A DNA stretch of 64,000 bases. Source: Arsenicicoccus piscis (GTDB lineage: Bacteria > Actinomycetota > Actinomycetes > Actinomycetales > Dermatophilaceae). Each line of letters opens with the position of its first letter. Within the stretch, counting starts at the first letter, position 1. The notes beneath the pieces were generated by a model. That model worked only from the letters and a program-made list of their open reading frames with translations, was not told where the DNA came from and searched no databases. Positions 18,901 to 26,134 of this stretch are shown in pieces. A program made the translations under genes and the position numbers. The stretch lies in assembly GCF_022568835.1 (NCBI RefSeq), contig NZ_JAKZHV010000005.1, positions 62,001-126,000 on the forward strand, in the 5' to 3' direction.

Positions 18901-19198
18901 CGAGACGGTCGTGGATGGCCTGGCCATCCGGGGGCGCATCGACGCCGTGTTCGCCGACCCGGACGGGCTGGTCACGATCGTCGACTGGAAGACCGGGGCG
19001 CCGCCGCGGGGCGCGCAGGCCCAGGCCCGCGCGGCCCAGCTCGCGGCCTACCGGCTCGCGTACGCCCGGCTCCGGGGCCTGCCGCTCGACCGGGTCCGGG
19101 GCGCGTTCTTCTACGCCGCCACCGGCGAGACGGTGTGGCCCGAGCTGGTGGACGAGGCCGGCCTCAGCGCTGTGCTCGCGGCGATCCCGGATCGATGA
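15899..19198 (+). CDS. adnB: AdnB-like subunit of AdnAB (UvrD-type helicase with RecB nuclease domain)
   Basis: A 1099-residue protein whose start ATG overlaps the adnA stop (ATGA). All helicase motifs are canonical: GAGSGKTETMAARV (~residue 38), LTFTRKAAGELAERI, VSTYHSYAG, LLDEFQDTSEAQLVLL, GDPHQSIYGWRGA, VLTVHAAKGLEWDLV and YVAFTRARHRLLL. The C-terminal nuclease has TDFHAWVEAHY, IRGRIDAVFADPDG and IVDWKTGAPP. There are no iron-sulfur cysteines in the tail, unlike adnA. In the characterised mycobacterial enzyme AdnB is the motor, which fits the intact motifs here. The last 35 bases overlap the convergent phosphotransferase gene. Confidence 0.92.
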   Translation: MMLHANAIAAALGLPTPTTEQVAVIEAPLAPVLVVAGAGSGKTETMAARVVWLVANGHCRPDEVLGLTFTRKAAGELAERIGRRLRRLEQVGLWTPAADDPAVAPTVSTYHSYAGRLVGEHALRLGREPGARLLSPASTWHLVQGLVERFSGPLDTVGAGKVPAQSTVVEAVLHLAGELAEHLREPAEVTAFLDTVIAHLESLPPKDPGRRTPRTAPAKELLRELRLRREVLPLLVSYERAKRESESLDFADQMALAAQLARAFPDIAAIERRRFRAVLLDEFQDTSEAQLVLLKELFGARVDVTLDPVPVMAVGDPHQSIYGWRGASATTLTRFPREFAQHGTPAAVLTLSTSWRNDTEVLAAANVVAGPLRSASRVPVPPLTARPGADQGHVEIIVTDTLESEARRIAEWILAHRSPDDSVAIDSPARSAAVLCRKRSQFAEVVHALEEVGLPVEVVGLGGLLHTPEVTDVLALLHVAHDPTRGDHLMRLLSGPVARLGAADLTGLSAWGSELRRRSTSEDQPRGDLSLVEALDDPPPVGWVGPGGEHLGDTARERVLGLRGVLRRLRSLSGLSLPELAEEAERALGLDVEVLARPSATPTTARTHLEAFLDVAADFAAASQRASLGPFLAWLEAAEEHENALELGTRDVNPEAVQVLTVHAAKGLEWDLVAVAGLEETGFPTYTGSASYRGDAWRVGPPKDKAWLLGLADLPFDLRGDRAGLPSLDWRGAGDLSTLSDRIDEFVLAAGEHAIVEERRLAYVAFTRARHRLLLTAAGWRTGRRPRLPSRFLTEVRDAGVGEVLQWWDPPVPTEEEPVENPRLADEIIGAWPVPPSTAPGVLALRALAVEVDTRLVSDQAHEPAPYGDGSLDAELELLLAERQDHQRRVARDVVVPRHLSTSAVVALASDPEAFASSLRRPMPAAPATAARRGTDFHAWVEAHYTQAAMLDLADLTEPAAWTLAADGAGPSEADQLARMQANFLASEWSGRSPEAVEVAVETVVDGLAIRGRIDAVFADPDGLVTIVDWKTGAPPRGAQAQARAAQLAAYRLAYARLRGLPLDRVRGAFFYAATGETVWPELVDEAGLSAVLAAIPDR

Positions 19199-20363
19199 TG
19201 TCGCCGGTGGTCGCCTCCGGCTGGTAGGCCTTCGGCGCCACTTCGACGGGACCCGGCGCCGAGCGCTCCGCCAGCGCCTCGGTGCGCTCGGTGCGCTCGG
19301 TCGACTCCGCCGCCTCAGTCGGCGCCGTCGGCTCGGCCATGTCCTCGTCCTCCAGCTCGTCCAGCTCCTCACCACCCGGCGCGCTGGGCCGGGTGGTGAG
19401 CACCTGGGGCTCCATCAGGTCGGCGCCTGCGGTGCGCTCGTCCAGGTCGGCCAGCGCGGCCGACAGGGTCTCGACGAGGGCGGGGTCGCCGTCGGCGCGC
19501 GCCCTCGACAGCCGCGCCGCTAGCTCGAGCTCGGCGGCCAGGCGGGCGCGCGTGACCAGGCCCCGGTCCGGCCGGTCGGTGCGCGCCGCCGCGTAGGCCT
19601 CGAGCACGGTGTCGAAGGCGTCCGCGGGCGCGTTCGCACACAGCAGCGCGAAGTCGTCGGCGGGATCACCCACCTGCGCGTGGTGCCAGCCGGACACGGC
19701 CACGACCTCGCCGGTGGCGCTGTCCTCGTCGTCGGCGAACGCCACGACGACGTGCGCCCCGTGCAGCGGGCCGTGGGTCGGCGTGGGGGCGAAGCGCCAC
19801 AGCGTCACCGTGTCGAGCGCCCGCTCCCAGCGGGCCAGGAGCCGCGGCGGGACGTGCCCACCGGCGGCGGCCTGGTCCAGCTCGGCGAGCCGGCGACGGC
19901 GGCAGCCCTCGGCGTCGTAGACCGGCACCCCCGCCTCCTCGTAGACCGCGGGGTCCAGCTCGTGGATCGCGGCCAGCAGACGCCCGAGGGTCGCGGCCAG
20001 ACCGGGCCCGGCCGGGAGGCTCTCGAGGGCGAGCTGATGACCCTCGCGGTGCGGGTGGACGGCGGCCCGACCGACGCCCTTGACGGCGGCGTACCCGCTC
20101 GGTCGGGGCACGTCGAAGGGCAGTCGCGCGTCGAGCAGCGGCAGCAGGGTGTCGGGGAGGTCGAGCGCGGCTCCCTGGGCGGCACTGCGGGGGACGACGA
20201 CGTGCCAGGTGCGCCCCTTGGTGTCCGTCACCAGCGCCTGGTCCACGCCGGGCTCGTCGGTGTGCAGGCCCGAGACGGAGACCGGGTCCAGGTCGCGCAC
20301 GGCGGCGCTTGCCAGGGCGGCGAGGGTGAGGGGGCGACGGCTGGGGGAGCTCACGGGCTCCAC
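19164..20363 (-). CDS. Phosphotransferase/kinase-like protein with degenerate catalytic loop
   Basis: A 399-residue protein starting from a GTG at 20363 (an in-frame GTG at 20354 is also possible). The fold looks like an APH-type phosphotransferase: a VSVSGLHTDEPGVDQALV N-lobe, LAATLGRLLAAIHEL helix, then THGPLHGAHVVV where HGDLHxGN would be expected, and VVAVSGWHHAQVGDPADDFA as the DFG-region equivalent (WxxAxxGDPxxD). The catalytic Asp of the loop is missing, so kinase activity is doubtful. The last ~90 residues are acidic and repetitive (STERTERTEA), ending in a proline-rich tail. It is divergent from nudC with about 30 bp between starts. Confidence 0.65.
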   Translation of the reverse strand: MEPVSSPSRRPLTLAALASAAVRDLDPVSVSGLHTDEPGVDQALVTDTKGRTWHVVVPRSAAQGAALDLPDTLLPLLDARLPFDVPRPSGYAAVKGVGRAAVHPHREGHQLALESLPAGPGLAATLGRLLAAIHELDPAVYEEAGVPVYDAEGCRRRRLAELDQAAAGGHVPPRLLARWERALDTVTLWRFAPTPTHGPLHGAHVVVAFADDEDSATGEVVAVSGWHHAQVGDPADDFALLCANAPADAFDTVLEAYAAARTDRPDRGLVTRARLAAELELAARLSRARADGDPALVETLSAALADLDERTAGADLMEPQVLTTRPSAPGGEELDELEDEDMAEPTAPTEAAESTERTERTEALAERSAPGPVEVAPKAYQPEATTGDIIDPGSPRAQR

Positions 20364-20395
20364 GGTACGTGCCGCACGGCGTCTACAGTGTGAGC

Positions 20396-21355
20396 GTGAC
20401 CGGAGCGCCGCGCCAGGACCCCTTGCTCGCCCTGAACCGGACCGCAGTCGACCGAGCGTCGTGGCGACGCAGCGAGGCTTCCCTACAGGAAGGCCTGCTC
20501 GACGACCCCAGGACTGCCGTGCTCGACGTCCTCGGCGATCGCGTGCCGATGCGGGCCCGCGACGGTGCCGAGAGCTACGGTGACGCCACCCTCGTGCTGC
20601 GCGCCCCGCGCCCGAGCGACCGGGACCTGGTCACGGTCTACCTCGGTGAGGACGACGACGGCCGGCACTATGTCGCGGTGCTCCACGACGAGTCGGGCGA
20701 GCGGGCCGAGCAGCTCGTCGACCTCCCCGCGCAGGGGGTCCTGCTGGACCTGCGCGCCGCCGGCGGGATCCTCGACGACGCCGGGGCGGGCCTCGCGACG
20801 ACGGCCATCGCCATGGCGCACTGGCACCGCACGCACCGGCACTGCCCACGCTGCGGCGCGCGGACCGAGGTGGTCCAGGCCGGCTGGGTGCGCCGCTGTC
20901 CCGTGGACGGCGCCGAGTCGTATCCCCTGACCCATCCGGCCGTCATCATGGCCGTGACCGACCCGGACGACCGGCTGCTGCTTGCCCGCGGCGCCCAGTG
21001 GGCGGCCGGCCGGATGAGCGTGCTGGCCGGCTTCGTCGAGCCGGGGGAGTCCCTCGAGTCCGCCGTCGCGCGCGAGGTGCGCGAAGAGGTCGGCGTGCGC
21101 GTGCGGGACGTGCGCTACGTCGCCAACCAGCCCTGGCCCTTCCCGGCGTCGCTGATGTTGGCCTTTGCCGCGCGGGCGGACGACCCCCGGCTCGTCCTGG
21201 ACCCGGGCGAGATCGCCGAGGCGCGCTGGTTCAGCCGCGCGGACTTCGCTGCGGCGATCGACCAGGGTGAGCTCGCGGCACCGAGCGGTGTCTCGGTCGC
21301 GCGGCACCTCATCGAGGGGTGGTTCGGCGGGCCTGTAGAGTCCCGCACCTGGTGA
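20396..21355 (+). CDS. nudC: NAD(+) diphosphatase / deNADding Nudix enzyme NudC
   Basis: A 319-residue NudC. Zinc ribbon cysteines are in HCPRCGARTEVVQAGWVRRC (~residues 148-166). The Nudix box is GFVEPGESLESAVAREVREEVGV, and the NudC-specific QPWPFPASLM follows. NudC hydrolyses NADH to NMNH and AMP and removes NAD caps from RNA. Candidate starts at 20369, 20390 and 20396 are in frame; 20396 is preferred because TACAGT (20384-20389) lies 6 nt before it, fitting a leaderless message. It converges with the mycoredoxin gene. Confidence 0.93.
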   Translation: MTGAPRQDPLLALNRTAVDRASWRRSEASLQEGLLDDPRTAVLDVLGDRVPMRARDGAESYGDATLVLRAPRPSDRDLVTVYLGEDDDGRHYVAVLHDESGERAEQLVDLPAQGVLLDLRAAGGILDDAGAGLATTAIAMAHWHRTHRHCPRCGARTEVVQAGWVRRCPVDGAESYPLTHPAVIMAVTDPDDRLLLARGAQWAAGRMSVLAGFVEPGESLESAVAREVREEVGVRVRDVRYVANQPWPFPASLMLAFAARADDPRLVLDPGEIAEARWFSRADFAAAIDQGELAAPSGVSVARHLIEGWFGGPVESRTW

Positions 21356-21376
21356 CCGGCTTGGTGACCGTGGGCG

Positions 21377-21655
21377 TCAGCCCAGACGCGCCTGCACCTG
21401 CTTGATCGACGGGTTGGTCTCGACGCTGCCGTCGGGGTAGAGCACGGTGGGCACCACGGCGTCCCCATGGTTGACCTGCTTGACGAACGCCTCCGCGTCG
21501 GGGTCGCGCTCGATGTCGACCAGCGTGGCCCCGATGCCCTCCGCGACCAGCTGCTGCTCCAGCCGCCGGCAGAACGAGCACCAGCCGGTCCGGTAGACGA
21601 CGACCTCGCCGGCCGGCGGGTAGCGCTTCGGGTCCAGGTACGGGTGGTCGGCCAT
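21377..21655 (-). CDS. mrx1: Mycoredoxin-like glutaredoxin
   Basis: A 92-residue thioredoxin-fold protein with the redox motif WCSFC at residues ~25-29, cis-proline in AVVPTVLY and SVETNPSIKQV at the C-terminus. These are typical of actinobacterial mycoredoxin-1, which reduces mycothiol mixed disulfides. The start at 21655 is followed by a conserved MADHPYLDP-type lead. It lies between nudC and uvrD2, the same neighbours as in mycobacteria. It is divergent from uvrD2 with about 50 bp between starts. Confidence 0.88.
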   Translation of the reverse strand: MADHPYLDPKRYPPAGEVVVYRTGWCSFCRRLEQQLVAEGIGATLVDIERDPDAEAFVKQVNHGDAVVPTVLYPDGSVETNPSIKQVQARLG

Positions 21656-21707
21656 GGGGCCATTGTGCCCCCTGGGTCTGTCAGTGGGCTCAACTACCAT
21701 CAGCGGC

Positions 21708-23846
21708 GTGACACCGTCCCCCGATGAGCTGCTGGCCGCCCTCGATCCCGAGCAGCGCGACGTCGCGGCCAACCCGCGCGGGCCGATGTGTGTCCTCGCC
21801 GGTGCAGGGACCGGCAAGACGCGGGCCATCACGCACCGCATCGCCTTCGGTGTCGCGAGCGGGGTCTACCAGCCGCAGCAGGTGCTGGCCGTCACCTTCA
21901 CGGCGCGGGCTGCGGGCGAGATGCGCACCCGGCTGCGCGGGCTGGGCGCTCCCGGGGTCCAGGCGCGCACGTTCCACGCCGCCGCCCTGCGTCAGCTGCA
22001 CTACTTCTGGCCGCGCACCATCGGAGGCGCCGCCCCCGAGATCCTGCCGCACAAGGCGTCGGTCGTCGCCGAGGCCGCCGCGCGGCTGCGCCTCCAGCTC
22101 GACCGGCCCGCCCTGCGCGACCTCGCCTCCGAGGTCGAGTGGGCCAAGGTCAGCCTGCTCACCCCTGACAGCTACGCCACGGCAGCGCGGCGCGCCGGTC
22201 GCGAGCCGGCCGGCATCGACGTGACGACCGTGGCGCGGCTGCTCCAGGTCTACGAGGACCTGAAGGTCGACCGCGGCGTGATCGACTTCGAGGACGTCCT
22301 GCTCATCACCGCCGGGATCCTCGCCGAGCACCCCGACGTGGCCGCCGAGGTCCGCGGGCAGTACCGCACGTTCGTCGTGGACGAGTACCAAGACGTCAAC
22401 GCGGTCCAGCAGCGGCTGCTCGCCCTGTGGGTGGGGGACCGCGACGACGTGTGCGTCGTGGGTGACCCGGCCCAGACGATCTACTCCTTCACCGGAGCCA
22501 CGCCCGAGCACCTGCTCGGGTTCACGAGCCGCTGGCCGGGCGCCCGCACCGTCACGCTCGTGCGCAACTACCGCTCCACCCCGCAGATCGTCTCCCTCGC
22601 CAACACCGTGCTCAAGGCGCAGGGGCGCGCAGGCGCGTCGCCGCGCTCGCTCGTCCAGCTGCAGGCTCAGCGGGACGCCGGTCCGAGGCCCGTCCTCGAG
22701 CGGCACGACGACGACCAGGCCGAGGCGCGCGAGGTCGCCTCGGCGATCAAGGCCCGCATCGCACGCGGCGTCCCGGCGAGCGAGATCGCCGTGCTCTTTC
22801 GCACCAACGGCCAGTCCGCGGCGCTGGAGTCGGCGCTCGCGGAGGCCGACGTGCCCTACCTCGTGCGCGGCGGCGAGCGCTTCTTCTCCCGGCGCGAGGT
22901 CCGCGACGCGGTGGTGCTGCTGCGCGGTCAGGCGCGGGCCGACGACGGCTCGGTCCCGCTCGGCCGGCTCGCACGCGACGTGCTGAGCGGGGCCGGGTGG
23001 TCCCCGGAGCCACCTCGAGCGGGTGGCGCGACCCGCGAGCGGTGGGAGTCGCTGCAGGCGCTCGTGTCGCTGGCCGACGACCTCGCTGCGACGAACCCGC
23101 AGGCCCGGCTGCCCGAGCTGGTCGCCGACCTCGCAGAGCGTGCGTCGGCGCAGCACGCCCCGACGGTGCAGGGCGTCACGCTGGCCAGCCTGCACTCGGC
23201 CAAGGGCCTCGAGTGGGACGTCGTCCACCTGGTCGGCTGCTCCGACGGGCTGCTGCCCATCTCGATGGCCGAGGGACCGGAGGCCATCGAGGAGGAGCGG
23301 CGGCTGTTCTACGTCGGGGTGACCCGGGCCCGCCGAGAGCTCGCGCTCAGCTGGGCCGCCTCCCGCAACGTCGGCGGTCGGGCGTCACGGCGCCCGTCGC
23401 GCTTCCTCGACGACGCCGTAGCCATCCTGGGCGAGGGAGCGCGCTCGGCACCTCGCGGTGGACGCGGCTCCGGAGGGCGCGCCAAGGCCGCCAAGGTCAC
23501 CGGGCCGGTGCGCTGCCGCACCTGCGGCACCGAGCTCGAGAGCGCGGCTGAGCGCAAGGTCGGCCGTTGCACGGGTTGCCCGCCGAGCTACGACGAGGCG
23601 ACCTTCGAGTCGCTGCGCACCTGGCGCCGGCTGGTCGCTGCCGAGGCGAGCGTCCCCGCCTACGTCGTCTTCACCGACGCCACGCTCACCGCGATCGCCG
23701 AGCGCCGCCCGCGTGACCTCGGCGCGCTGGCGGGGGTGAGCGGTGTCGGCGCACGCAAGCTCGAGCTCTACGGCACGCCGGTCCTGAAGATTCTCGAGGG
23801 CGCCGATCCGGACGAGATCGATACGGCCGCAACGGAATCCGTCTAG
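21708..23846 (+). CDS. uvrD2: ATP-dependent DNA helicase UvrD2
   Basis: A 712-residue superfamily 1 helicase: LAGAGTGKTRAITHRI (~residue 30), VTFTARAAGEMRTRL, VDEYQDVNAVQQRLL, VVGDPAQTIYSFTGA, LASLHSAKGLEWDVV and YVGVTRARREL. It is followed by a tetracysteine motif (CRTCG then CTGCP, ~residues 602-625) and an HRDC domain (RRPRDLGALAGVSGVGARKL). This helicase + four-cysteine + HRDC layout is that of mycobacterial UvrD2. The GTG start at 21708 has TACCAT 7 nt upstream and no ribosome site, so probably leaderless. DNA repair role inferred from family. Confidence 0.92.
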   Translation: MTPSPDELLAALDPEQRDVAANPRGPMCVLAGAGTGKTRAITHRIAFGVASGVYQPQQVLAVTFTARAAGEMRTRLRGLGAPGVQARTFHAAALRQLHYFWPRTIGGAAPEILPHKASVVAEAAARLRLQLDRPALRDLASEVEWAKVSLLTPDSYATAARRAGREPAGIDVTTVARLLQVYEDLKVDRGVIDFEDVLLITAGILAEHPDVAAEVRGQYRTFVVDEYQDVNAVQQRLLALWVGDRDDVCVVGDPAQTIYSFTGATPEHLLGFTSRWPGARTVTLVRNYRSTPQIVSLANTVLKAQGRAGASPRSLVQLQAQRDAGPRPVLERHDDDQAEAREVASAIKARIARGVPASEIAVLFRTNGQSAALESALAEADVPYLVRGGERFFSRREVRDAVVLLRGQARADDGSVPLGRLARDVLSGAGWSPEPPRAGGATRERWESLQALVSLADDLAATNPQARLPELVADLAERASAQHAPTVQGVTLASLHSAKGLEWDVVHLVGCSDGLLPISMAEGPEAIEEERRLFYVGVTRARRELALSWAASRNVGGRASRRPSRFLDDAVAILGEGARSAPRGGRGSGGRAKAAKVTGPVRCRTCGTELESAAERKVGRCTGCPPSYDEATFESLRTWRRLVAAEASVPAYVVFTDATLTAIAERRPRDLGALAGVSGVGARKLELYGTPVLKILEGADPDEIDTAATESV

Positions 23847-23875
23847 CCGGCCTGGCCCAGCGACACCCGTCTCGA

Positions 23876-23924
23876 CGAATATCGGTTAATTCCGTTGCCC
23901 CCGCGAGCGCGCCGGGGCTACGCT
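23876..23924 (+). promoter_or_regulatory. Putative WhiB7-dependent whiB7 promoter
   Basis: TTGCCC (-35, 23895-23900) and TACGCT (-10, 23919-23924) are separated by 18 bp. Immediately upstream of the -35 is an AT-rich patch, GAATATCGGTTAATT, striking in this GC-rich region. WhiB7 is known to act at promoters with an AT-rich element just upstream of the -35, read by its C-terminal AT-hook. The assignment is inferred from this architecture and the downstream gene. Confidence 0.65.
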
Positions 23925-24032
23925 CGCAATCACGTCAGCGGTCGACCCCGGCCGTGACCGCCAGCAGCTGCTTCCCGCAGCACCGGAGCACCACCACAGC
24001 AGCACCCGAGCCCCGTGAGGAGGGATCTCTCG

Positions 24033-24284
24033 ATGATCAGCACCTTGATCTGCGCCACCGGCATCGCCTCCGCGACGTCCGGCGCCGTTGCGCGTCGCGC
24101 CGAGATCGCTGCCACCTGGCCGTGCGCCGCGCTGGCCGTCACCGCTCGTCGCGACGGAGCCGATCTCTCGGCTCGTCGCCGTGGCGTCGCCGCCGTCAAG
24201 CACGTGGGCTCCGCCCCGTTCTACGGCACCCCCATGTCCACCCGTCTCGTCGTTTCCACCGACCTCACCCGACCACCGGTCTAG
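24033..24284 (+). CDS. Upstream ORF in the whiB7 leader (83 codons)
   Basis: An open reading frame with a strong ribosome site (GAGGAGGGAT, 24017-24026) and ATG at 24033, starting MISTLICATG and ending DLTRPPV at a TAG. It lies inside the ~500-nt leader between the whiB7 promoter and gene, and its stop is 19 nt before the attenuator stem. WhiB7/WblC leaders in mycobacteria and Streptomyces contain a translated uORF through which stalled ribosomes relieve termination; this ORF is placed to do that job. The peptide itself resembles no enzyme and probably acts only by being translated. A shorter internal start is possible. Confidence 0.65.
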   Translation: MISTLICATGIASATSGAVARRAEIAATWPCAALAVTARRDGADLSARRRGVAAVKHVGSAPFYGTPMSTRLVVSTDLTRPPV

Positions 24285-24302
24285 CCACCACCAGACCTGG
24301 TC

Positions 24303-24352
24303 AGCCTGAGGGCCGCGGATCCGACACCGGATCCGCGGCCTTCAGGCTTTTT
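24303..24352 (+). terminator. Attenuator (intrinsic terminator) in the whiB7 leader
   Basis: A 21-bp stem including one G-U pair: 24303-24323 pairs with 24328-24348 around an ACAC loop, directly followed by a T run ending at 24352. The core arm is GGCCGCGGATCCG. This is the most canonical rho-independent terminator in the window and lies 77 nt before the whiB7 start codon, so it should stop transcription unless relieved. Confidence 0.9.
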
Positions 24353-24428
24353 CGGCCTCTCCCGGGTCCACCCCACCCAACCGCTCACCACCCACCCGAA
24401 CCCCGAGCACGTCCGAGAGGAACCGACG

Positions 24429-24716
24429 ATGTCACTGAGCATGCTGATCGACCAGCGCCAGCAGGCGCTGATAGCCGGGGCGTCGATCCCCTGCCAGGAG
24501 AACGACGCCGAGATCTGGTTCGCCGACACCCCCGAGGGTGTCGAGTTCGCGAAGATGCTGTGCGGCGACTGTCCGCTGCGCGAGGCCTGCCTCGATGGCG
24601 CCCTGCAGCGCGCCGAGCCGTGGGGCGTCTGGGGTGGCGAGCTGTTCGTCCAGGGGCAGGTCGTGGCCCGCAAGCGGCCGCGTGGTCGGCCGCGCAAGGA
24701 CTCCGTCGCGGCCTGA
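24429..24716 (+). CDS. whiB7: WhiB7-type redox-sensing transcriptional regulator
   Basis: A 95-residue Wbl protein. Four iron-sulfur cysteines are visible: SIPCQEN, then CGDCPLREAC. They are followed by the Wbl turn EPWGVWGGE and, at the C-terminus, the AT-hook RGRPRK, which is specific to WhiB7. WhiB7 binds the principal sigma factor and activates intrinsic antibiotic-resistance genes and its own promoter. The start at 24429 has GAGAGGA upstream. The long leader with uORF and attenuator upstream supports the assignment. Confidence 0.93.
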   Translation: MSLSMLIDQRQQALIAGASIPCQENDAEIWFADTPEGVEFAKMLCGDCPLREACLDGALQRAEPWGVWGGELFVQGQVVARKRPRGRPRKDSVAA

Positions 24717-24746
24717 CCGGACGGCCGGCCCCCTACGCTGGGTGCG

Positions 24747-24980
24747 ATGACGAACGAACCGGACCAGCGTGGCGACCACCCGGCACCGCGACCGACGCCG
24801 CAGCTGATGCAGTGCAGCAGCTGCGGCGTCGACGCGTCCAGCGAACCTGGCGGCCTGGCCGCCGCCCGCGTGACCTGGACCTTCGGCACCGAGCGCGGCC
24901 GGACCGTGTGGACCTGCCCGGCGTGCAGCCGCCGGCACGCCCGCAGCATGGAGGGGCGCCTCGACTCCGCGTGGTGGTAG
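24747..24980 (+). CDS. Small zinc-ribbon-like actinobacterial protein
   Basis: A 77-residue protein with two CxxC pairs (CSSCG and CPAC), likely binding one zinc, and a C-terminal RSMEGRLDSAWW. Similar short proteins with an IEGKLDSEWW-type ending are widespread in actinobacteria and unnamed. A TACGCT -10 element ends 7 nt before the ATG, which suggests its own leaderless promoter rather than read-through from whiB7. Function unknown. Just after the stop, GTGGTGGTAGC is repeated 20 bp apart (24971 and 24991), the first copy covering the stop. Confidence 0.75.
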   Translation: MTNEPDQRGDHPAPRPTPQLMQCSSCGVDASSEPGGLAAARVTWTFGTERGRTVWTCPACSRRHARSMEGRLDSAWW

Positions 24981-25024
24981 CCGCTGACCCGTGGTGGTAG
25001 CGGCCAGGTCGTCGTAGCCGCTGC

Positions 25025-25951
25025 TCAGCCGGCCACCGCCACCGACGTCTCGTGCGCCGGGCACGCCGGGTGTCGCGACCAGTGCCGATGGAGGATATGC
25101 GGCACCGGGCCACCCAGCTCCAGCGACAGCCCGTCGGCCACGAGCGGACCGTCGAGCACGGCCGCGCACACCACGCCCGCCAGGCTGGTTGCGACCGCGT
25201 CGGCCCCCACCGGGCGGTGACCGCCGTCCGGCAGCACCTGGGCGAGCTGGGCCAGCAGGCGCGGCCAGGCCGGGTCGCGATCACGGCGGGCGAGGTCGAG
25301 GCAGCGGGGGCAGGGGCCGGCCACGCCGTGGTGGAGCGGCCCGACGACGACCCCGCCGTCGCGCGCGACGACCGGCAGCAGCGGATCGACCCGCCAGTCG
25401 ACCCGGGACGCCTGATGGGGGTCGATCGCGCCGTCGGCGGTGAGGACGACGACGCGCCGAGCGCGCGAGGCGAGGGGCTCGACGGCCTCGAGCTCGAGGT
25501 GGTGACGCACGTCGGCCCGGGGCAGCGCGGTGGCGAGCTGCTGGGCGATCGCGCTCGGCAACGGACCGCGCCCGATGACCAGCAGATCGAGCTGCTCGGC
25601 CCGGCGCCGGGCCTGCTCGGAGGTCAACCAGGGCCTGCAATGCCCGTCGTGGGCCTCCTGCGGGCGGTGCGCGGGCCGGTCTACCCAGTGCAGGACGTCG
25701 GCGCGGCCCAGCAACGTGAGCAGCGCTGCAACGCGCGTGCTCGGCTGCTGCCGGGCGTGGCAGATCTCGTCCAGCTCTGCGACGGTGCTCTCGGCGGCCA
25801 GGGCGGTGAGCAGCGCGAGGTCCAGGTCGTCGATCTCGTCCACGACGACAGCGCGTGGACCGAGCCCGATCTGGATGCTCGTGGCCGAGCGCCGGACCAG
25901 GCGCCCGGCGAGGCGAGGCTGAGGAGATGGCGGGACGTGCGGGGTGGACAC
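25025..25951 (-). CDS. ThiF/cyclodehydratase-like (TOMM-type) protein without partners
   Basis: A 308-residue protein. The N-terminal ~90 residues resemble the peptide-clasp region of bacteriocin/TOMM cyclodehydratase partners (IQIGLGPRAVVVDEI, LLTALAAESTVAEL). The middle has a Rossmann-like LDLLVIGRGPLPSAIAQQLA. GPCPRCLDLARRDRD and HPACPAH could bind zinc, as in Ocin-ThiF proteins. No precursor peptide, YcaO or dehydrogenase gene is nearby, so a role in peptide modification cannot be claimed. A similar gene occurs near whiB7 in other actinobacteria. The GTG start at 25951 is chosen for the AGGAGG 4 nt upstream. Confidence 0.6.
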   Translation of the reverse strand: MSTPHVPPSPQPRLAGRLVRRSATSIQIGLGPRAVVVDEIDDLDLALLTALAAESTVAELDEICHARQQPSTRVAALLTLLGRADVLHWVDRPAHRPQEAHDGHCRPWLTSEQARRRAEQLDLLVIGRGPLPSAIAQQLATALPRADVRHHLELEAVEPLASRARRVVVLTADGAIDPHQASRVDWRVDPLLPVVARDGGVVVGPLHHGVAGPCPRCLDLARRDRDPAWPRLLAQLAQVLPDGGHRPVGADAVATSLAGVVCAAVLDGPLVADGLSLELGGPVPHILHRHWSRHPACPAHETSVAVAG

Positions 25952-26084
25952 CGGGCCTCCTGCGGGAGTGTGAGCTGGAAGTCGCATCCTGTCACGCGCA
26001 AACGCAGGCAAACAGCATCAAAGTTCATCTGTGGACAGCGCAGCGGTCGGACGCGGGGAGCTGTCACCCGGGCCGTGGCATGAC

Positions 26085-26116
26085 GATGGGGCGCGACCAG
26101 GTGGTCGCGCCCCATC
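26085..26116. terminator. Hairpin terminator downstream of the DUF5679 gene
   Basis: A perfect 14-bp stem, 26085-26098 with 26103-26116, and a 4-base loop. It lies 18 bp after the end of the minus-strand 51-residue gene; no T run on that side. Confidence 0.75.
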
Positions 26117-26134
26117 GGATCAGGTTCGGCTGGG

